A stretch of DNA of 64,000 nucleotides from Stappia sp. (GTDB lineage Bacteria; Pseudomonadota; Alphaproteobacteria; Rhizobiales; Stappiaceae), in assembly GCF_040110915.1 (NCBI RefSeq), contig NZ_CP157793.1:2368939-2432938 (forward strand), read 5' to 3'. Each line of letters opens with the position of its first letter. The stretch's first letter is position 1. This document shows, piece by piece, positions 33,020-44,444 of the stretch. Both the position numbers and the translations under genes were made by a program. The notes under the pieces are model-generated. The model did not search any database, was not told where the DNA came from, and saw only the letters and a list, made by a program, of their open reading frames with translations.

Positions 33020-34330
33020 TCAACCGCCGCCGCGCTCGCGCCGCAGCCGCGCCCAATAGTCGAGCCGCTTGCGGATCTCGCGCTCGAAACCGCGCTCGGG
33101 CGGATCGTAGAGCGTGTGCCGGCCGAGCGTTTCGGGAAAGTAGTCCTGCCCGGAAAAGGCGTCGGGCGCATCGTGGTCGTAGGCGTAGCCGGCGCCGTAG
33201 CCTTCCGCCTTCATCAGCTTCGTCGGCGCGTTGAGAATGTGCTTGGGCGGCGCCAGCGAGCCGTTCTGCCTGGCAAGCCGCATCGCCGCCTTGTAGGCGG
33301 TATAGACGCCGTTCGACTTCGGCGCGGTGGCGAGATAGACGACCGACTGCGCGAGCGCCAGTTCGCCTTCGGGCGAGCCCAGCATCTGATAGGCATCGCG
33401 CGCGGCATTGGCCTGCGCCAGTGCCTGCGGATCGGCGAGCCCGATATCCTCCACCGCCATGCGGATGAGCCGGCGGGCGAGAAACATTGGATCCTCGCCG
33501 CCGTCGAGCATGCGGCAGAACCAGTAGAGCGCGGCGTCGGGATCCGAGCCGCGCACCGACTTGTGCAGCGCCGAGATGAGATTGTAATGGCCGTCGCGCG
33601 ACTTGTCGTAGACCGGCGCGCGCCGCTGGACGAGCGCCTGCAGCCGCTCCGCGTCGAAGATCTCGTCGGCGCGCGCGGCCCGCCACACGTCCTCGGCCAG
33701 CGTCAGCGCGGAGCGCCCGTCGCCATCGGCCATGCGTACGAGTGCCGCCCGCGCGTCCGCGTCGAGCGGCAGGGCGCGCCCTTCCTCGGCTTCCGCGCGT
33801 GCCAGAAGCTGCTCGATGGCCGCCGCGTCCAGCGTCTTGAAGGTGAGCACATGCGCCCGCGACAGAAGCGCGGCGTTGAGTTCGAAACTGGGGTTCTCGG
33901 TGGTCGCGCCGACCAGCGTGACCGTGCCGTCCTCCATCACGGGCAGGAAGCTGTCCTGCTGGGCGCGGTTGAAGCGGTGGATCTCGTCGACGAAGAGCAG
34001 CGTCCCCTGCCCCATCCGGCGCGCGGCACGGGCCGCCTCGAAGACCTTCTTCAGCTCCGCCACGCCGGAAAAGATCGCCGAGATCTGTTCGAACCGGAGA
34101 TCGGTCGCATCGGCCAGGAGCCGCGCGACCGTGGTCTTTCCGGTGCCCGGCGGCCCCCAGAGGATGAGCGAGCCGAGCGTGCGCGTCTCCAGCATGCGCG
34201 CCAGCACGCCGTCGGGGCCGATCAGGTGATCCTGACCGACCACCTCCGACAGGGCGGTCGGGCGCAGCCGGTCGGCCAGCGGACGCGTCGCCGCCCGCTC
34301 CAGGCCCGCGCTTTCGAAGAGATCGCTCAT
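33020..34330 (-). CDS. rarA: Replication-associated recombination protein A (MgsA/WRNIP1 family)
   Basis: 436-aa AAA+ ATPase acting at stalled replication forks. The Walker A motif GPPGTGKTT is at 59-67, Walker B LLFVDEIHR around 110-118, sensor 1 GATTENPSFE follows, and the C-terminal half forms the lid and tetramerisation domains (HDAPDAFSGQDYFPE near the end). The start ATG at 34330 gives MSDLFESAG, normal for the family. It lies 30 bp after degP on the same strand, and the order rplQ-degP-rarA recurs in Hyphomicrobiales. Confidence 0.95.
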   Translation of the reverse strand: MSDLFESAGLERAATRPLADRLRPTALSEVVGQDHLIGPDGVLARMLETRTLGSLILWGPPGTGKTTVARLLADATDLRFEQISAIFSGVAELKKVFEAARAARRMGQGTLLFVDEIHRFNRAQQDSFLPVMEDGTVTLVGATTENPSFELNAALLSRAHVLTFKTLDAAAIEQLLARAEAEEGRALPLDADARAALVRMADGDGRSALTLAEDVWRAARADEIFDAERLQALVQRRAPVYDKSRDGHYNLISALHKSVRGSDPDAALYWFCRMLDGGEDPMFLARRLIRMAVEDIGLADPQALAQANAARDAYQMLGSPEGELALAQSVVYLATAPKSNGVYTAYKAAMRLARQNGSLAPPKHILNAPTKLMKAEGYGAGYAYDHDAPDAFSGQDYFPETLGRHTLYDPPERGFEREIRKRLDYWARLRRERGGG

Positions 34331-34360
34331 CGCGCTGTCATCCGTCGGACCGGGCTTCGC

Positions 34361-35812
34361 TCAGCCGCGCAGCGCGATGCGCATCACGCGCTCGCCGCGC
34401 TTGATCTCCAGCCGCCAGATGCCGGGATCGCCCCGCGCGATGCGGTCGAGCCCGCGCGTCGAAGCGACCTCGGCGCCGTTCACGGCCAGGATGATGTCGC
34501 CAACCTGCAGCCCCACCCGGTTGGCCGTCGAGCCGGGCTCGATGTCGGACACGACAACACCTTCCTCGAAGGTGTCGAGGCGCAGTTCTTCCGCCACCGC
34601 CGGCGAAAGATTGAGCACGGTCGCGCCAGCAAACGGCGAATAGCCGCCGATGCGGCGCGGATCGCGCGGCACGGTTTCCGGGGCGGCCTCGAGCGCCACC
34701 GTCAGCTCCCGCGCCTCGCCCCCGCGCATCACGCTGAACCGCGTGCGCGAGCCGATCTCCTGCGTCGCGAAGCGATAGCCGAAGCTGTTGGGATCGGTGA
34801 CATCGGCGCCGGCCACCTGCGTGATCAGATCGCCGACCCGCAGGCCGGCCCGCGCCGCCGGGCTCTCCGGCGCGATGGCCGTGACCAGCACGCCGCGCGG
34901 CCGGTCAAGACCCATGGCCTCCGCGATCTCGGCATTCACCGTCTGCAGCGCGGCCCCGAGCCAGGGCCGGCGGACCGTGCCGTCGCCCTGCGCGGCACTC
35001 GCCACGAAGCGGACCATGTTGGAGGGAATGGCGAAGCCGATGCCGTTCGAGCCGCCGGAGCGGGAGAAGATCGCCGTGTTGATGCCGACCAGTCGGCCCT
35101 GCATGTCGACCAGCGCGCCGCCGGAGTTGCCCGGGTTGATCGCCGCATCCGTCTGGATGAAGAACTGATAGTCGGTGACGCCCACCCGCGTGCGGGCGAG
35201 CGCCGAGACGATGCCCTGCGTCACCGTCTGCCCGACGCCGAAGGGGTTGCCGATCGCCAGCACCACGTCGCCGACCTCGAGCCCGTCGGAATCGGCGAAC
35301 TCCAGATGCGGAAGCTCCCCGTCGAAACCACGCGCCTTGAGGATCGCGAGATCCGTCTTTTCGTCGCGCACGATGATCTCGGCGTCGAATTCGCGCCGGT
35401 CGGAGAGCGCGACCCGCACCTCGTCCGCCCCCTTGATCACGTGATGGTTGGTCACGATCACCCCGTCGGCGGAAATGATCACGCCCGAGCCGAGCGACGA
35501 TTCCACCCGCTCCCGCTGCCGTCCGGCCCCCGGGCCCGGACCGCCGAAGAAGCGGCGGAAGAAGGGATCGTCGAAGAAGGGCGACACCTGCCGCTGGCGC
35601 ACCGTGCGACTGGCATAGACATTGACCACCGCAGGCGTCGCCTCGCGCACGATCGGCGCGAAGGACAGGCGCAATTCGGCGGCCGAGCGCGGCACCACGC
35701 GCTCCTGCGCCATCGCCTCGCCGCCGGAGGTCGGCGCGCCGAGCGCCAGCGCGAGCGTCGCGATCCCGACGAGGGCGGCACCCCGAACGGCGCCGCTTGC
35801 GAATACGGTCAT
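34361..35812 (-). CDS. degP: Do-family periplasmic serine protease (DegP/HtrA)
   Basis: 483 aa. A signal peptide (hydrophobic 11-27, cleavage after AMA near residue 35) leads to a trypsin-like domain with His124 (TNHHVI), Asp154 (EKTDLAIL) and Ser230 (INPGNSGGAL). Two PDZ domains follow, near 275-360 and 395-480 (GVLVTAIAPESPAARAGL; VVSDIEPGSTANRVGL). It degrades or refolds damaged envelope proteins. It is 141 bp after rplQ, beyond a terminator at 35899-35925, so it has its own promoter. DegP, DegQ and MucD types cannot be separated by eye. Confidence 0.93.
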   Translation of the reverse strand: MTVFASGAVRGAALVGIATLALALGAPTSGGEAMAQERVVPRSAAELRLSFAPIVREATPAVVNVYASRTVRQRQVSPFFDDPFFRRFFGGPGPGAGRQRERVESSLGSGVIISADGVIVTNHHVIKGADEVRVALSDRREFDAEIIVRDEKTDLAILKARGFDGELPHLEFADSDGLEVGDVVLAIGNPFGVGQTVTQGIVSALARTRVGVTDYQFFIQTDAAINPGNSGGALVDMQGRLVGINTAIFSRSGGSNGIGFAIPSNMVRFVASAAQGDGTVRRPWLGAALQTVNAEIAEAMGLDRPRGVLVTAIAPESPAARAGLRVGDLITQVAGADVTDPNSFGYRFATQEIGSRTRFSVMRGGEARELTVALEAAPETVPRDPRRIGGYSPFAGATVLNLSPAVAEELRLDTFEEGVVVSDIEPGSTANRVGLQVGDIILAVNGAEVASTRGLDRIARGDPGIWRLEIKRGERVMRIALRG

Positions 35813-35898
35813 GGCAAAACATCCCGGACAGAACGATGCGCACCCGCCCTCGGGCGGCGCGACTCAGGTTGGCCGATGGTTCGGCCCAGCCAAGGTAA

Positions 35899-35925
35899 CA
35901 AAAAAGGCGACCCGAAGGCCGCCTT
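35899..35925 (-). terminator. Rho-independent terminator of the ribosomal protein cluster
   Basis: On the minus strand a 9-bp stem (with one G-T pair) closed by a TTCG tetraloop is followed by six T (35900-35905). Arms are 35904-35912 and 35917-35925. It starts 29 bp after the rplQ stop and closes the long ribosomal transcript before degP. Confidence 0.9.
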
Positions 35926-35953
35926 CCTGTTTCTCTCGATCCGTGGAGACGGA

Positions 35954-36379
35954 TCAGGCCGCGGCTTCCGCCGCTTCCTCGGCCTCGGCACGCGCCCGGT
36001 CGGCCGCGCCGCGCGCCTCGACGTCGCGATCGACGAACTCGATCACGGCCATCGGCGCGTTGTCGCCATAGCGGAAGCCCGCCTTGAGCACGCGGGTGTA
36101 GCCGCCGTTGCGCTCCTTGTAGCGATCGGCGAGCGTGTCGAACAGCTTGCGCACCATGGCGACGTCGCGGATCTGCGAAATCGCCTGACGGCGCGCATGC
36201 AGGTCGCCGCGCTTGCCAAGGGTGATGAGCTTCTCCACCACCGGCCGCAGTTCCTTGGCCTTGGGAAGCGTCGTCACGATCTGCTCATGCTCAATCAAAG
36301 ATGCCGCCATGTTCGCGAACATCGCCTTGCGATGGCTCGAAGTGCGGTTGAGCTTGCGGCCGCGATTGCCGTGGCGCAT
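35954..36379 (-). CDS. rplQ: 50S ribosomal protein L17
   Basis: 141 aa. Begins [20 protein letters not shown], the L17 signature, with the C-terminal extension rich in Ala and Glu that is typical of alphaproteobacteria. L17 sits near the peptide exit tunnel of the large subunit. It is the last gene of the cluster, 104 bp after rpoA; the gap carries a duplicated palindrome (36394-36450). Confidence 0.97.
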   Translation of the reverse strand: MRHGNRGRKLNRTSSHRKAMFANMAASLIEHEQIVTTLPKAKELRPVVEKLITLGKRGDLHARRQAISQIRDVAMVRKLFDTLADRYKERNGGYTRVLKAGFRYGDNAPMAVIEFVDRDVEARGAADRARAEAEEAAEAAA

Positions 36380-36393
36380 GGCTCTCTCCTTTT

Positions 36394-36450
36394 CCTGTAA
36401 CGGCGGCCCGGCCGCCTGCTGTACCTGTCACGGCGGCCCGGCCGCCTGAT
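36394..36450. repeat. Duplicated GC palindrome between rpoA and rplQ
   Basis: 36394-36420 and 36424-36450 match at 25 of 27 bases with a 30-bp period. Each contains the palindrome GGCGGCCCGGCCGCC, so the rpoA-rplQ transcript would carry two consecutive hairpins without T-runs. Compare the 30-bp duplication at 851-900. Confidence 0.7.
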
Positions 36451-36483
36451 GCCCGTATCCCTTGACCGCGCCTGGGGGCGCGA

Positions 36484-37506
<1,023 letters not shown>

Positions 37507-37586
37507 ATCTCTTTCCTCCGGCTGTCCCGCCGCCCCGGTTCCGGAACGGCCATGCTGTGCCATGAGTCGGGAGGGAACGTCTGGGA

Positions 37587-37976
37587 TCAGACGCGGCGGC
37601 GCTTGCGCGGACGACACCCGTTGTGCGGGATCGGCGTCACGTCGCGGATCGAGGTCACCACGAAGCCGGCGGCCTGGAGCGCGCGCAGGGCGGACTCACG
37701 ACCCGAACCGGGGCCGCGAACCTCGACCTCGAGGGTGCGCATGCCGTGCTCGGCCGCCTTCTTGCCGGCGTCCTCGGCCGCGACCTGGGCGGCGTAGGGC
37801 GTCGACTTGCGCGAGCCCTTGAAGCCCATCGCGCCGGCGGACGACCAGGAGATCGCGTTGCCTTGGGCATCCGTGATCGTGATCATCGTGTTGTTGAAGG
37901 TCGAATTCACATGCGCAACGCCGGAAGAAATGTTCTTCCGTTCGCGGCGACGCACGCGCGTGGTGTCTTTTGCCAT
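37587..37976 (-). CDS. rpsK: 30S ribosomal protein S11
   Basis: 129 aa. The conserved [19 protein letters not shown] and [18 protein letters not shown] segments identify S11, a platform protein beside the E-site and mRNA exit. The C-terminal [11 protein letters not shown] is standard. It follows rpsM by 72 bp, and the N-terminus is the basic RRRERKNI type. Confidence 0.97.
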   Translation of the reverse strand: MAKDTTRVRRRERKNISSGVAHVNSTFNNTMITITDAQGNAISWSSAGAMGFKGSRKSTPYAAQVAAEDAGKKAAEHGMRTLEVEVRGPGSGRESALRALQAAGFVVTSIRDVTPIPHNGCRPRKRRRV

Positions 37977-38048
37977 TTCTGTTTCCTTTGATCGATCTCG
38001 TCACCGCCGTCACAACCGGCGGCTCCACCGGGCCGTATCGCCGAAAGA

Positions 38049-38417
38049 CTACTTCTTCTTGCCGGCGATCGGCTTGGCCGGACCCTTGCGGGTGCGGGCA
38101 TTCGTGTGCGTGCGCTGACCGCGCACGGGCAGACCGCGACGATGACGCAGGCCGCGGTAGCAGCCAAGGTCCATCAGACGCTTGATGTTCATCGCCGTCT
38201 CGCGGCGCAGATCGCCCTCGACCAGATAGTCGCGGTCGATGGTCTCGCGCATCGCCAGAACCTCGGCGTCCGACAGCTCGTTCACCCGACGCTCCGGCGC
38301 GATATTCACCTTCTCGATGATTTCCTGCGCGAACTTCGGGCCGATGCCGTGAATGTACTGAAGCGCGATGACGACGCGCTTGTTCGTCGGGATGTTTACA
38401 CCTGCGATACGGGCCAC
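38049..38417 (-). CDS. rpsM: 30S ribosomal protein S13
   Basis: 122 aa from GTG 38417, which has GGAG 7 nt upstream and gives the universal start [16 protein letters not shown]. An ATG nine codons upstream (38444) would make an atypical N-terminus. [20 protein letters not shown] near the C-terminus is the RNA-binding tail. S13 contacts S19 and the P-site tRNA. It is 158 bp after adk, with a hairpin in the gap. Confidence 0.96.
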   Translation of the reverse strand: MARIAGVNIPTNKRVVIALQYIHGIGPKFAQEIIEKVNIAPERRVNELSDAEVLAMRETIDRDYLVEGDLRRETAMNIKRLMDLGCYRGLRHRRGLPVRGQRTHTNARTRKGPAKPIAGKKK

Positions 38418-38521
38418 TGCCGTCTCCATGTTAAGGCGCGCCACAAGGCGCGCGGGTTGCCCCGCGTCCGGTGGAGGCCGGCCCCTGCGGGGAGATCTCT
38501 ATGCGCCGCCAAGACGCACAA

Positions 38522-38544
38522 ATCCCGCGCTCCTCGCGCGGGAT
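38522..38544 (-). terminator. Hairpin between adk and rpsM
   Basis: A perfect 9-bp stem (38522-38530 with 38536-38544) and a 5-nt loop. Only three T follow on the minus strand, so it may be a weak terminator or an attenuator, or serve RNA processing, rather than a full stop. Confidence 0.45.
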
Positions 38545-38575
38545 CATGCATCGACTTTGCGGCAGGGGGCGAGCC

Positions 38576-39172
38576 TTAGCCCGCAACCTCGATGGCGTCA
38601 AGAGCGGAATCGATGTCGGCCGAGACCTCGTCGATGGATTTCATGCCGTCGACCACCTTCAACTGACCGCGCTCGCGGTAAAACGGCGCCACGACCGCAG
38701 TATCGCGGTTGTAGGCCTCGAGCCGCTGCTTGAAGACCTCCGGGTCGTCGTCCTTGCGCACCGGCTGGCCGTTGGCCTTGGCCTCTTCCGCCCGTTTCAC
38801 GATGCGGTCGACCAGCTTCGACTGGTCGACGTCGAGCTCGAGCACGACGTCGAGCTTCAGCCCCTTGTCGGCCAGCATCGCGTCGAGCGCCTCGGCCTGC
38901 GCGACGGTGCGCGGAAAGCCGTCGAGAATGAAGCCCGTCTTCGCGTCGTCTTCCTCGATCCGGTCGGCCACGATCCCGATGACGATGTCGTCGGACACGA
39001 GCCCGCCGGCATCCATCACCGCCTTCGCCTTCAGCCCGACCGGCGTTCCGGCCGCAACCGCGGCGCGCAGCATGTCGCCGGTCGAAAGCTGCGGGATGCC
39101 GTGCTTCTGGACGAGGCGCGCGGCCTGCGTCCCCTTGCCGGCCCCCGGCGGACCGAGAAAAATCAACCTCAT
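38576..39172 (-). CDS. adk: Adenylate kinase
   Basis: 198 aa. AMP + ATP = 2 ADP. P-loop [11 protein letters not shown] at 7-17, [10 protein letters not shown] (AMP-binding), [17 protein letters not shown], and the short form of the LID without the zinc-Cys cluster, as in many Proteobacteria. ATG at 39172 overlaps the secY stop (ATGA), so it is translationally coupled to secY, a common alphaproteobacterial arrangement. Confidence 0.97.
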   Translation of the reverse strand: MRLIFLGPPGAGKGTQAARLVQKHGIPQLSTGDMLRAAVAAGTPVGLKAKAVMDAGGLVSDDIVIGIVADRIEEDDAKTGFILDGFPRTVAQAEALDAMLADKGLKLDVVLELDVDQSKLVDRIVKRAEEAKANGQPVRKDDDPEVFKQRLEAYNRDTAVVAPFYRERGQLKVVDGMKSIDEVSADIDSALDAIEVAG

Positions 39173-40503
39173 CGACGCTTCCCCCTCAGTTTCGACTTCT
39201 TCACAAGTCCCTCGTACTGATGCGCGAGCAAATGGCCCTGGATCTGGGACACCGTATCCATGGTCACGCTGACGACGATCAGCAGGGACGTGCCACCGAA
39301 GTAGAACGGAACGCCGGTCGCGGAAATGAGGAATTCGGGTAATAGACAGACCAGAACGATGTAGATCGCACCCACAACCGTCACGCGTGTCAGCACATAG
39401 TCGATATATTGCGCCGTCCGCTCGCCCGGCCGGATGCCGGGGATGAAGCCGCCGTGCTTCTTCAGATTGTCGGCCGTGTCCGACGGATTGAACACGATCG
39501 CGGTGTAGAAGAAGCAGAAGAACACGATCAGAACCGCGTAGAGCAGCATGTAAAGGGGTTGCCCGTGGCCGAGCAGCGCCGTGATCGTGGTCAGCCAGCC
39601 GTCCTCTCCGCCCGTCGCGCCGAGACCCGAGATTGTCGCCGGCACCAGGAGCAGCGAGGAGGCGAAGATCGGCGGAATGACGCCCGCGGTGTTGAGCTTC
39701 AGCGGCAGGAACGAGGTGTTGCCCTCGAACATCCGGTTGCCCATCTGCCGCTTCGGATACTGGATCAGCAGCCGGCGCTGCGCGCGCTCCATGAACACGA
39801 TCAGCGCGATCACGACGATCGACAGCAGGATCACGCCGATGATGATCGGCGTCGCCAGCGCGCCCTGACGCCCGAGTTCCAGCGTCGCCGCGATGGCCGA
39901 GGGAAGACCCGCCACGATGCCCGCGAAGATGATCAGCGAAATACCGTTGCCGATACCGCGCGACGTGATCTGCTCGCCGAGCCACATCAGGAACATCGTG
40001 CCGCCGACCAGCGTGATCACCGCCGAGATGCGGAAGAACCAGCCCGGATCGGTCACCACATTGGTGGCGCTTTCCAGCCCCACCGCGATCCCGTAGGCCT
40101 GGAACGTCGCCAGCACCACCGTGCCGTAGCGGGTGTACTGGTTGATGACCTTGCGGCCCTGCTCGCCCTCCTTCTTCAGCTGCTCCAGCGTCGGCACGAC
40201 GGAGGTCAGCAGCTGAATGATGATGGAGGCCGAGATGTAGGGCATGATCCCGAGCGCCAGGATCGCCATGCGTTCCACGGCACCGCCGGTGAACATGTTG
40301 AACAGGCCGACGATCCCCTGCTGCGCCTGGCCAAAGGCCTGGGCGAAGGCTTCGGGGTTGATCCCCGGCAGCGGCACGTAGGTGCCGAACCGATACACAA
40401 GAAGCGCACCCAGTGTGAACCAGATACGCTTCTTCAATTCCTCGGCTTTGGCGAAGGCTGAAAAATTCAGGTTAGCCGCTAGCTGTTCGGCAGCAGATGC
40501 CAT
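39169..40503 (-). CDS. secY: Protein translocase subunit SecY
   Basis: 444 aa, ten membrane helices, the pore of the Sec translocon. Family segments are [14 protein letters not shown] near the N-terminus, [37 protein letters not shown] and [20 protein letters not shown]. It starts 46 bp after rplO and is coupled to adk through a 4-bp overlap. Confidence 0.97.
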   Translation of the reverse strand: MASAAEQLAANLNFSAFAKAEELKKRIWFTLGALLVYRFGTYVPLPGINPEAFAQAFGQAQQGIVGLFNMFTGGAVERMAILALGIMPYISASIIIQLLTSVVPTLEQLKKEGEQGRKVINQYTRYGTVVLATFQAYGIAVGLESATNVVTDPGWFFRISAVITLVGGTMFLMWLGEQITSRGIGNGISLIIFAGIVAGLPSAIAATLELGRQGALATPIIIGVILLSIVVIALIVFMERAQRRLLIQYPKRQMGNRMFEGNTSFLPLKLNTAGVIPPIFASSLLLVPATISGLGATGGEDGWLTTITALLGHGQPLYMLLYAVLIVFFCFFYTAIVFNPSDTADNLKKHGGFIPGIRPGERTAQYIDYVLTRVTVVGAIYIVLVCLLPEFLISATGVPFYFGGTSLLIVVSVTMDTVSQIQGHLLAHQYEGLVKKSKLRGKRR

Positions 40504-40549
40504 TCCAGGCTCCGGTCAAATTCGAATGCAGGAACTGGGAAACCCAGGC

Positions 40550-41020
40550 TTATTCAGCCTGGGCTCCGATAATCGTCACCTTGCCGCCGGCCTTCTCGAC
40601 CGCCTCGACGGCGGCTTTGGAGGCCCCGGCGAGTTCGAACGACACGGCGGTCTTGAGTTCGCCGTCGGACAGGAGGCGCACGCCGTCCTTGACCCGGCGG
40701 ATCACGCCGGCCGCCTTGAGCGCCTCGGCCGTCACCGTCTGACCGGCGTCCAGCTTGCCCGCATCGATGGCCGTCTGGACGCGACCGAGCGACACGACGC
40801 TGAAGGACTTGGCGAAGATGTTGGTGAAGCCGCGCTTCGGCAGGCGGCGATGCAGCGGCATCTGGCCGCCCTCGAAGCCTTTAATGGCCACGCCCGAGCG
40901 CGACTTCTGGCCCTTGACGCCACGTCCGCCAGTCTTGCCCTTGCCGGAGCCGATGCCGCGACCAACGCGCGTCCGCTCCTTGACCGCACCCGGGTTGTCC
41001 CGGAGATCGTTGAGTTTCAT
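40550..41020 (-). CDS. rplO: 50S ribosomal protein L15
   Basis: 156 aa. Begins [20 protein letters not shown] and has the glycine-rich [20 protein letters not shown] stretch of L15, which threads into 23S rRNA late in large-subunit assembly. It follows rpmD by 19 bp. Confidence 0.97.
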   Translation of the reverse strand: MKLNDLRDNPGAVKERTRVGRGIGSGKGKTGGRGVKGQKSRSGVAIKGFEGGQMPLHRRLPKRGFTNIFAKSFSVVSLGRVQTAIDAGKLDAGQTVTAEALKAAGVIRRVKDGVRLLSDGELKTAVSFELAGASKAAVEAVEKAGGKVTIIGAQAE

Positions 41021-41039
41021 CTGTCTCTCCTCGCCCCTC

Positions 41040-41234
41040 TTACGCGCCGTCGACGACGCGAACGAGGTGCTGAACCTTCCGGATCATGCCGCGCACTTCC
41101 GGGGTATCCTTGAGCGTCGAACGGCGGTGCATCTTGTTCAGGCCGAGGCCGACCAGCGTGGCACGCTGATCCTTCGGACGCCGAAGCGGGCTACCCACCT
41201 GCTCGACCGTAATGGTCTTTTCGCTGTTCGCCAT
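41040..41234 (-). CDS. rpmD: 50S ribosomal protein L30
   Basis: 64 aa from ATG 41234 ([20 protein letters not shown]). [19 protein letters not shown] is the L30 core. An upstream in-frame ATG at 41249 would add five residues and is less typical. It follows rpsE by 42 bp. Confidence 0.96.
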   Translation of the reverse strand: MANSEKTITVEQVGSPLRRPKDQRATLVGLGLNKMHRRSTLKDTPEVRGMIRKVQHLVRVVDGA

Positions 41235-41276
41235 GGAACCAAGCCTCATTCAAGCTGGGAACGGAAGGCGCCGAGG

Positions 41277-41840
41277 TCAAGCCTCGGCGGCCTGGACGCT
41301 GTCGTCGATGTCCCGGCGCCGGGCCTGGATCTGCGACACCTTGAGGCCGCGACGCGCCGCGACCGAACGCGGGCTGTCTTCCTGCTTCAACGCCTCGAAG
41401 GTCGCCCGCACCATGTTGTAGGGGTTCGCCGAGCCGAGCGACTTGGCCACGACGTCCTGGACGCCGAGCGTCTCGAACACCGCACGCATCGGACCGCCGG
41501 CGATGATGCCGGTACCGGCCGGAGCAGCCCGCAGCAGAACCTTGCCCGCGCCATGACGGCCGTTGACGTCGTGATGCAGCGTCCGGCCCTCGCGCAGCGG
41601 CACCCGGATCATCGACCGCTTGGCCGCTTCCGTCGCCTTGCGGATCGCCTCCGGCACCTCACGCGCCTTGCCGTGACCGAAGCCCACGCGGCCCTTCTGG
41701 TCGCCGACCACCACCAGCGCGGCAAAGCCGAACCGACGGCCGCCCTTCACGACCTTGGCGACGCGGTTGATGTGCACGAGCTTGTCGACAAACTCGCTGT
41801 CGCGCTCGCCTCCGCGGTCCCGTGTATCCTGTCTCGCCAT
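41277..41840 (-). CDS. rpsE: 30S ribosomal protein S5
   Basis: 187 aa from ATG 41840 ([20 protein letters not shown]). The dsRNA-binding-like N domain ([20 protein letters not shown]) and the second domain with [20 protein letters not shown] are evident. S5 is a fidelity and mRNA-helicase protein. A start at 41876 would add 12 residues. It follows rplR by 42 bp. Confidence 0.97.
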   Translation of the reverse strand: MARQDTRDRGGERDSEFVDKLVHINRVAKVVKGGRRFGFAALVVVGDQKGRVGFGHGKAREVPEAIRKATEAAKRSMIRVPLREGRTLHHDVNGRHGAGKVLLRAAPAGTGIIAGGPMRAVFETLGVQDVVAKSLGSANPYNMVRATFEALKQEDSPRSVAARRGLKVSQIQARRRDIDDSVQAAEA

Positions 41841-41882
41841 AATTTTCGCTTCCGTTTGTCTGTGAGCGTCTTCCAACGACGA

Positions 41883-42245
41883 TCAGAATTCCAGACCGCC
41901 CTCGCGCGCTGCCTCGGCCAGAGCCTTGACGCGCCCGTGGTACATGTAGCCACCGCGATCGAACACGACCTTGGTGACGCCGGCCGCCTTCGCGCGCTCG
42001 GCGATCGCCTTGCCGACGATCGCAGCCGCCTCGGCGTTGCCGCCGCTCTTCAGCGTGCCGCGCAGGTCCTTCTCGACCGTCGAGGCGGCGGCCAGCGTGT
42101 GACCCTTCGCATCGTCGATGACCTGGGCATAGATCTGGTTGGAAGAACGGTACACCGACAGGCGGGGACGCCCGTTGAGCACCTTCTTGATCGAACGACG
42201 GACGCGGTCGCGACGGCGTTCGAAGCCGGATTGGGTCTTCGCCAT
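41883..42245 (-). CDS. rplR: 50S ribosomal protein L18
   Basis: 120 aa, binds 5S rRNA together with L5. [17 protein letters not shown] and [20 protein letters not shown] are the L18 signatures. ATG 42245 lies 11 bp after rplF. Confidence 0.97.
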   Translation of the reverse strand: MAKTQSGFERRRDRVRRSIKKVLNGRPRLSVYRSSNQIYAQVIDDAKGHTLAAASTVEKDLRGTLKSGGNAEAAAIVGKAIAERAKAAGVTKVVFDRGGYMYHGRVKALAEAAREGGLEF

Positions 42246-42256
42246 GATTGCGTCCG

Positions 42257-42790
42257 TTACTTCTTCTTGCCTTCCTTGCGAACGATGTATTCGCCCGCGT
42301 ATCGAATGCCCTTGCCCTTGTAGGGCTCGGGCGGACGGTAGGCGCGGATCTCGGCCGCCACCTGCCCGACGCGCTGCTTGTCCATGCCGGAGATCACGAT
42401 CTCGGTCGGCTTGGGGCAGGCGACGGTGATGTCGTCCGGCATCACATGCACCACGTCGTGCGACAGTCCGAGCGCCAGCTGCAGATTGCGGCCCTGCACC
42501 TGCGCGCGATAGCCGACACCGGTGATCTCCAGCTTCTTCTCGAAGCCCTTGCTCACGCCGGTGACGAGATTTTCGATCATGGTGCGGGACATGCCCCACA
42601 TCGCGCGCGCCGGCTTGCTGTCGACCCGCGGATCCACCTTGATCCCGTCTTCCGTCATTTCGGCCAGAACGAGGCTGTTGAGCACGAAGGACATCTGTCC
42701 CTTCGGCCCCTTCACCTCAACCGTCTGGCCGTTGATCGTTGCCGTTACCCCGCTCGGCACGGGGACTGGCTTCTTGCCAATTCGAGACAT
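42257..42790 (-). CDS. rplF: 50S ribosomal protein L6
   Basis: 177 aa, two homologous domains. [15 protein letters not shown] at the start and [20 protein letters not shown] near the C-terminus are diagnostic. L6 lies by the factor-binding centre. It follows rpsH by 44 bp. Confidence 0.97.
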   Translation of the reverse strand: MSRIGKKPVPVPSGVTATINGQTVEVKGPKGQMSFVLNSLVLAEMTEDGIKVDPRVDSKPARAMWGMSRTMIENLVTGVSKGFEKKLEITGVGYRAQVQGRNLQLALGLSHDVVHVMPDDITVACPKPTEIVISGMDKQRVGQVAAEIRAYRPPEPYKGKGIRYAGEYIVRKEGKKK

Positions 42791-42834
42791 ATGACCAACC
42801 TGTCCAGTTCATTCACGGCGAGACCGCCGCCGCA

Positions 42835-43233
42835 TCAGAAGATGCGGCAGAGAACCTCGCCACCCACATTGTGTTCCCGCGCATCGTGGTCCGCCATGAC
42901 GCCACGCGGCGTCGACAGGATCGACACGCCCAGGCCGTTGGCGACCCGCGGGATGTTCTTGACGGAGGAATACACCCGCCGTCCCGGCTTGGACACCCGC
43001 TCGATGGAGCGGATCGCCGGCTCGCCGTCGAAATACTTGAGCTCGATCTCGAGCTCCGACTTGCCGCCGTCGTATTCCACCGTCGAATAGCCCCGGATAT
43101 ACCCCTCCGCGGCCAGCACGTCGAGCACATGCTCGCGCAGCTTGGACGCGGGAGAGGAAACCTTGTTCTTGCGCCGCATCTGCGCATTGCGGATGCGGGT
43201 GAGCATGTCGCCCAAGGGATCTGACATCGCCAT
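42835..43233 (-). CDS. rpsH: 30S ribosomal protein S8
   Basis: 132 aa from ATG 43233 ([18 protein letters not shown]). [20 protein letters not shown] and [20 protein letters not shown] complete the S8 pattern; the length equals the family norm. S8 binds the central domain of 16S rRNA and represses spc-type operons in enterobacteria; whether it does so here is unknown. Confidence 0.97.
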   Translation of the reverse strand: MAMSDPLGDMLTRIRNAQMRRKNKVSSPASKLREHVLDVLAAEGYIRGYSTVEYDGGKSELEIELKYFDGEPAIRSIERVSKPGRRVYSSVKNIPRVANGLGVSILSTPRGVMADHDAREHNVGGEVLCRIF

Positions 43234-43243
43234 CGGACTCTCC

Positions 43244-43549
43244 TTACCAGCTCGACTTGACCAGGCCCGGGACCAAGCCCTTCGAGCCAAGTTCACGCAA
43301 CGCGACACGCGACATCTTCAGCTTGCGGTAATACCCGCGCGGACGCCCCGTGACCTCGCAGCGGTTGCGCAGACGCACCGCGGCGGAGTTGCGCGGGAGC
43401 TCCGCAAGCTTCAGCCGCGCCGCGAACCGCTCCTCCAGGGAGAGGCTCTCGTCGTTGGCCGCCGCCTTCAGCGCCTCGCGCTTGGCCGCATACTTCTTAA
43501 CGAGCCGCTCGCGCCGCTTGTTCTTTTCGATCGCGCTCTTCTTCGCCAT
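43244..43549 (-). CDS. rpsN: 30S ribosomal protein S14 (long, zinc-independent form)
   Basis: 101 aa. The long form lacking the CxxC zinc pairs; [20 protein letters not shown] and [20 protein letters not shown] are typical. It lies in the head of the small subunit. It is 10 bp before rpsH and 27 bp after rplE. Confidence 0.97.
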   Translation of the reverse strand: MAKKSAIEKNKRRERLVKKYAAKREALKAAANDESLSLEERFAARLKLAELPRNSAAVRLRNRCEVTGRPRGYYRKLKMSRVALRELGSKGLVPGLVKSSW

Positions 43550-43576
43550 CGTCTGTCCTCGTTCCTTTCCCGCCGC

Positions 43577-44134
43577 TTACTTGCGGAACGGGAAGTTGAA
43601 CGCGCGCAGAAGCTCGCGCGCCTCGTCATCGTTGTCCGCGGTCGTGCACACGATCACGTCAAGGCCCCAAATCTGGTCGACCTTGTCGTAATTGATCTCC
43701 GGGAACACGATGTGCTCCTTGATGCCCATCGCGTAATTGCCGCGACCGTCGAAGCTCTTGGCGTTCAGTCCGCGGAAGTCGCGAACGCGCGGCAGCGCGA
43801 TCGTGATCAGCCGGTCCAGAAACTCATACATGCGCTCGCCGCGCAGCGTCACCTTCGCACCGAGCGGCATGCCCTCGCGCACCTTGAAGGTGGCGATCGA
43901 CTTGCGCGCCTTGGTGATCACCGGCCGCTGGCCGGCGATCTGGGCCAGGTCCTCGGCGGCGATCTTCGCCTTCTTGCTGTCGGCGACCGCCTCGCCCACG
44001 CCCATGTTGAGAACGATCTTCTCGAGCGCAGGGATCTGCATCGGGTTCTTGTAATTGAACTTTTCCTGCAGCTGCGGACGGATCTGCTCGAGATACTGCG
44101 TCTTCAGCCGCGGCAGGGTCTTTGCTTCAGCCAT
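43577..44134 (-). CDS. rplE: 50S ribosomal protein L5
   Basis: 185 aa. [20 protein letters not shown] and [20 protein letters not shown] are L5 signatures. L5 binds 5S rRNA and touches the P-site tRNA. Its ATG overlaps the 3' end of rplX by 8 bp. Confidence 0.97.
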   Translation of the reverse strand: MAEAKTLPRLKTQYLEQIRPQLQEKFNYKNPMQIPALEKIVLNMGVGEAVADSKKAKIAAEDLAQIAGQRPVITKARKSIATFKVREGMPLGAKVTLRGERMYEFLDRLITIALPRVRDFRGLNAKSFDGRGNYAMGIKEHIVFPEINYDKVDQIWGLDVIVCTTADNDDEARELLRAFNFPFRK

Positions 44135-44444
44135 CGATCAGATCCCCCGAGCGCTTGGCCACGCGCACCTTGGTGCCGTCGTCCTTCACCTGGAAACCGA
44201 CACGCGTCGGCTTTCCGTCCTTCGGATCGGCGACTGCCAGATTGGACAGGTGGATCGGCAGCTCCTTGGACACGATGCCGCCCTCGGCCTGCGCGGTCTG
44301 GCGCTGATGGCGCCGCACCACGTTCACGCCGCGCACCACCGCGCGATTGTCCTTCGGCAGCAGCTCGACCACTTCGCCGGTCTTGCCCTTGTCACGGCCG
44401 GTCAGCACGACCACCGTGTCGCCCTTCTTGATCTTGGCGGCCAT
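44127..44444 (-). CDS. rplX: 50S ribosomal protein L24
   Basis: 105 aa. The KOW motif region [20 protein letters not shown] opens the protein; [20 protein letters not shown] follows. L24 starts large-subunit assembly. ATG 44444 overlaps the stop of rplN by one base (TAATG). Confidence 0.97.
   Translation of the reverse strand: MAAKIKKGDTVVVLTGRDKGKTGEVVELLPKDNRAVVRGVNVVRRHQRQTAQAEGGIVSKELPIHLSNLAVADPKDGKPTRVGFQVKDDGTKVRVAKRSGDLIDG

Noticed and set aside
32957..36400. An 1147-aa open frame on the plus strand opposite rarA and degP
   Set aside because: It runs antisense to two well-identified genes, and its product is a low-complexity mix of Arg, His, Asp and Gly.
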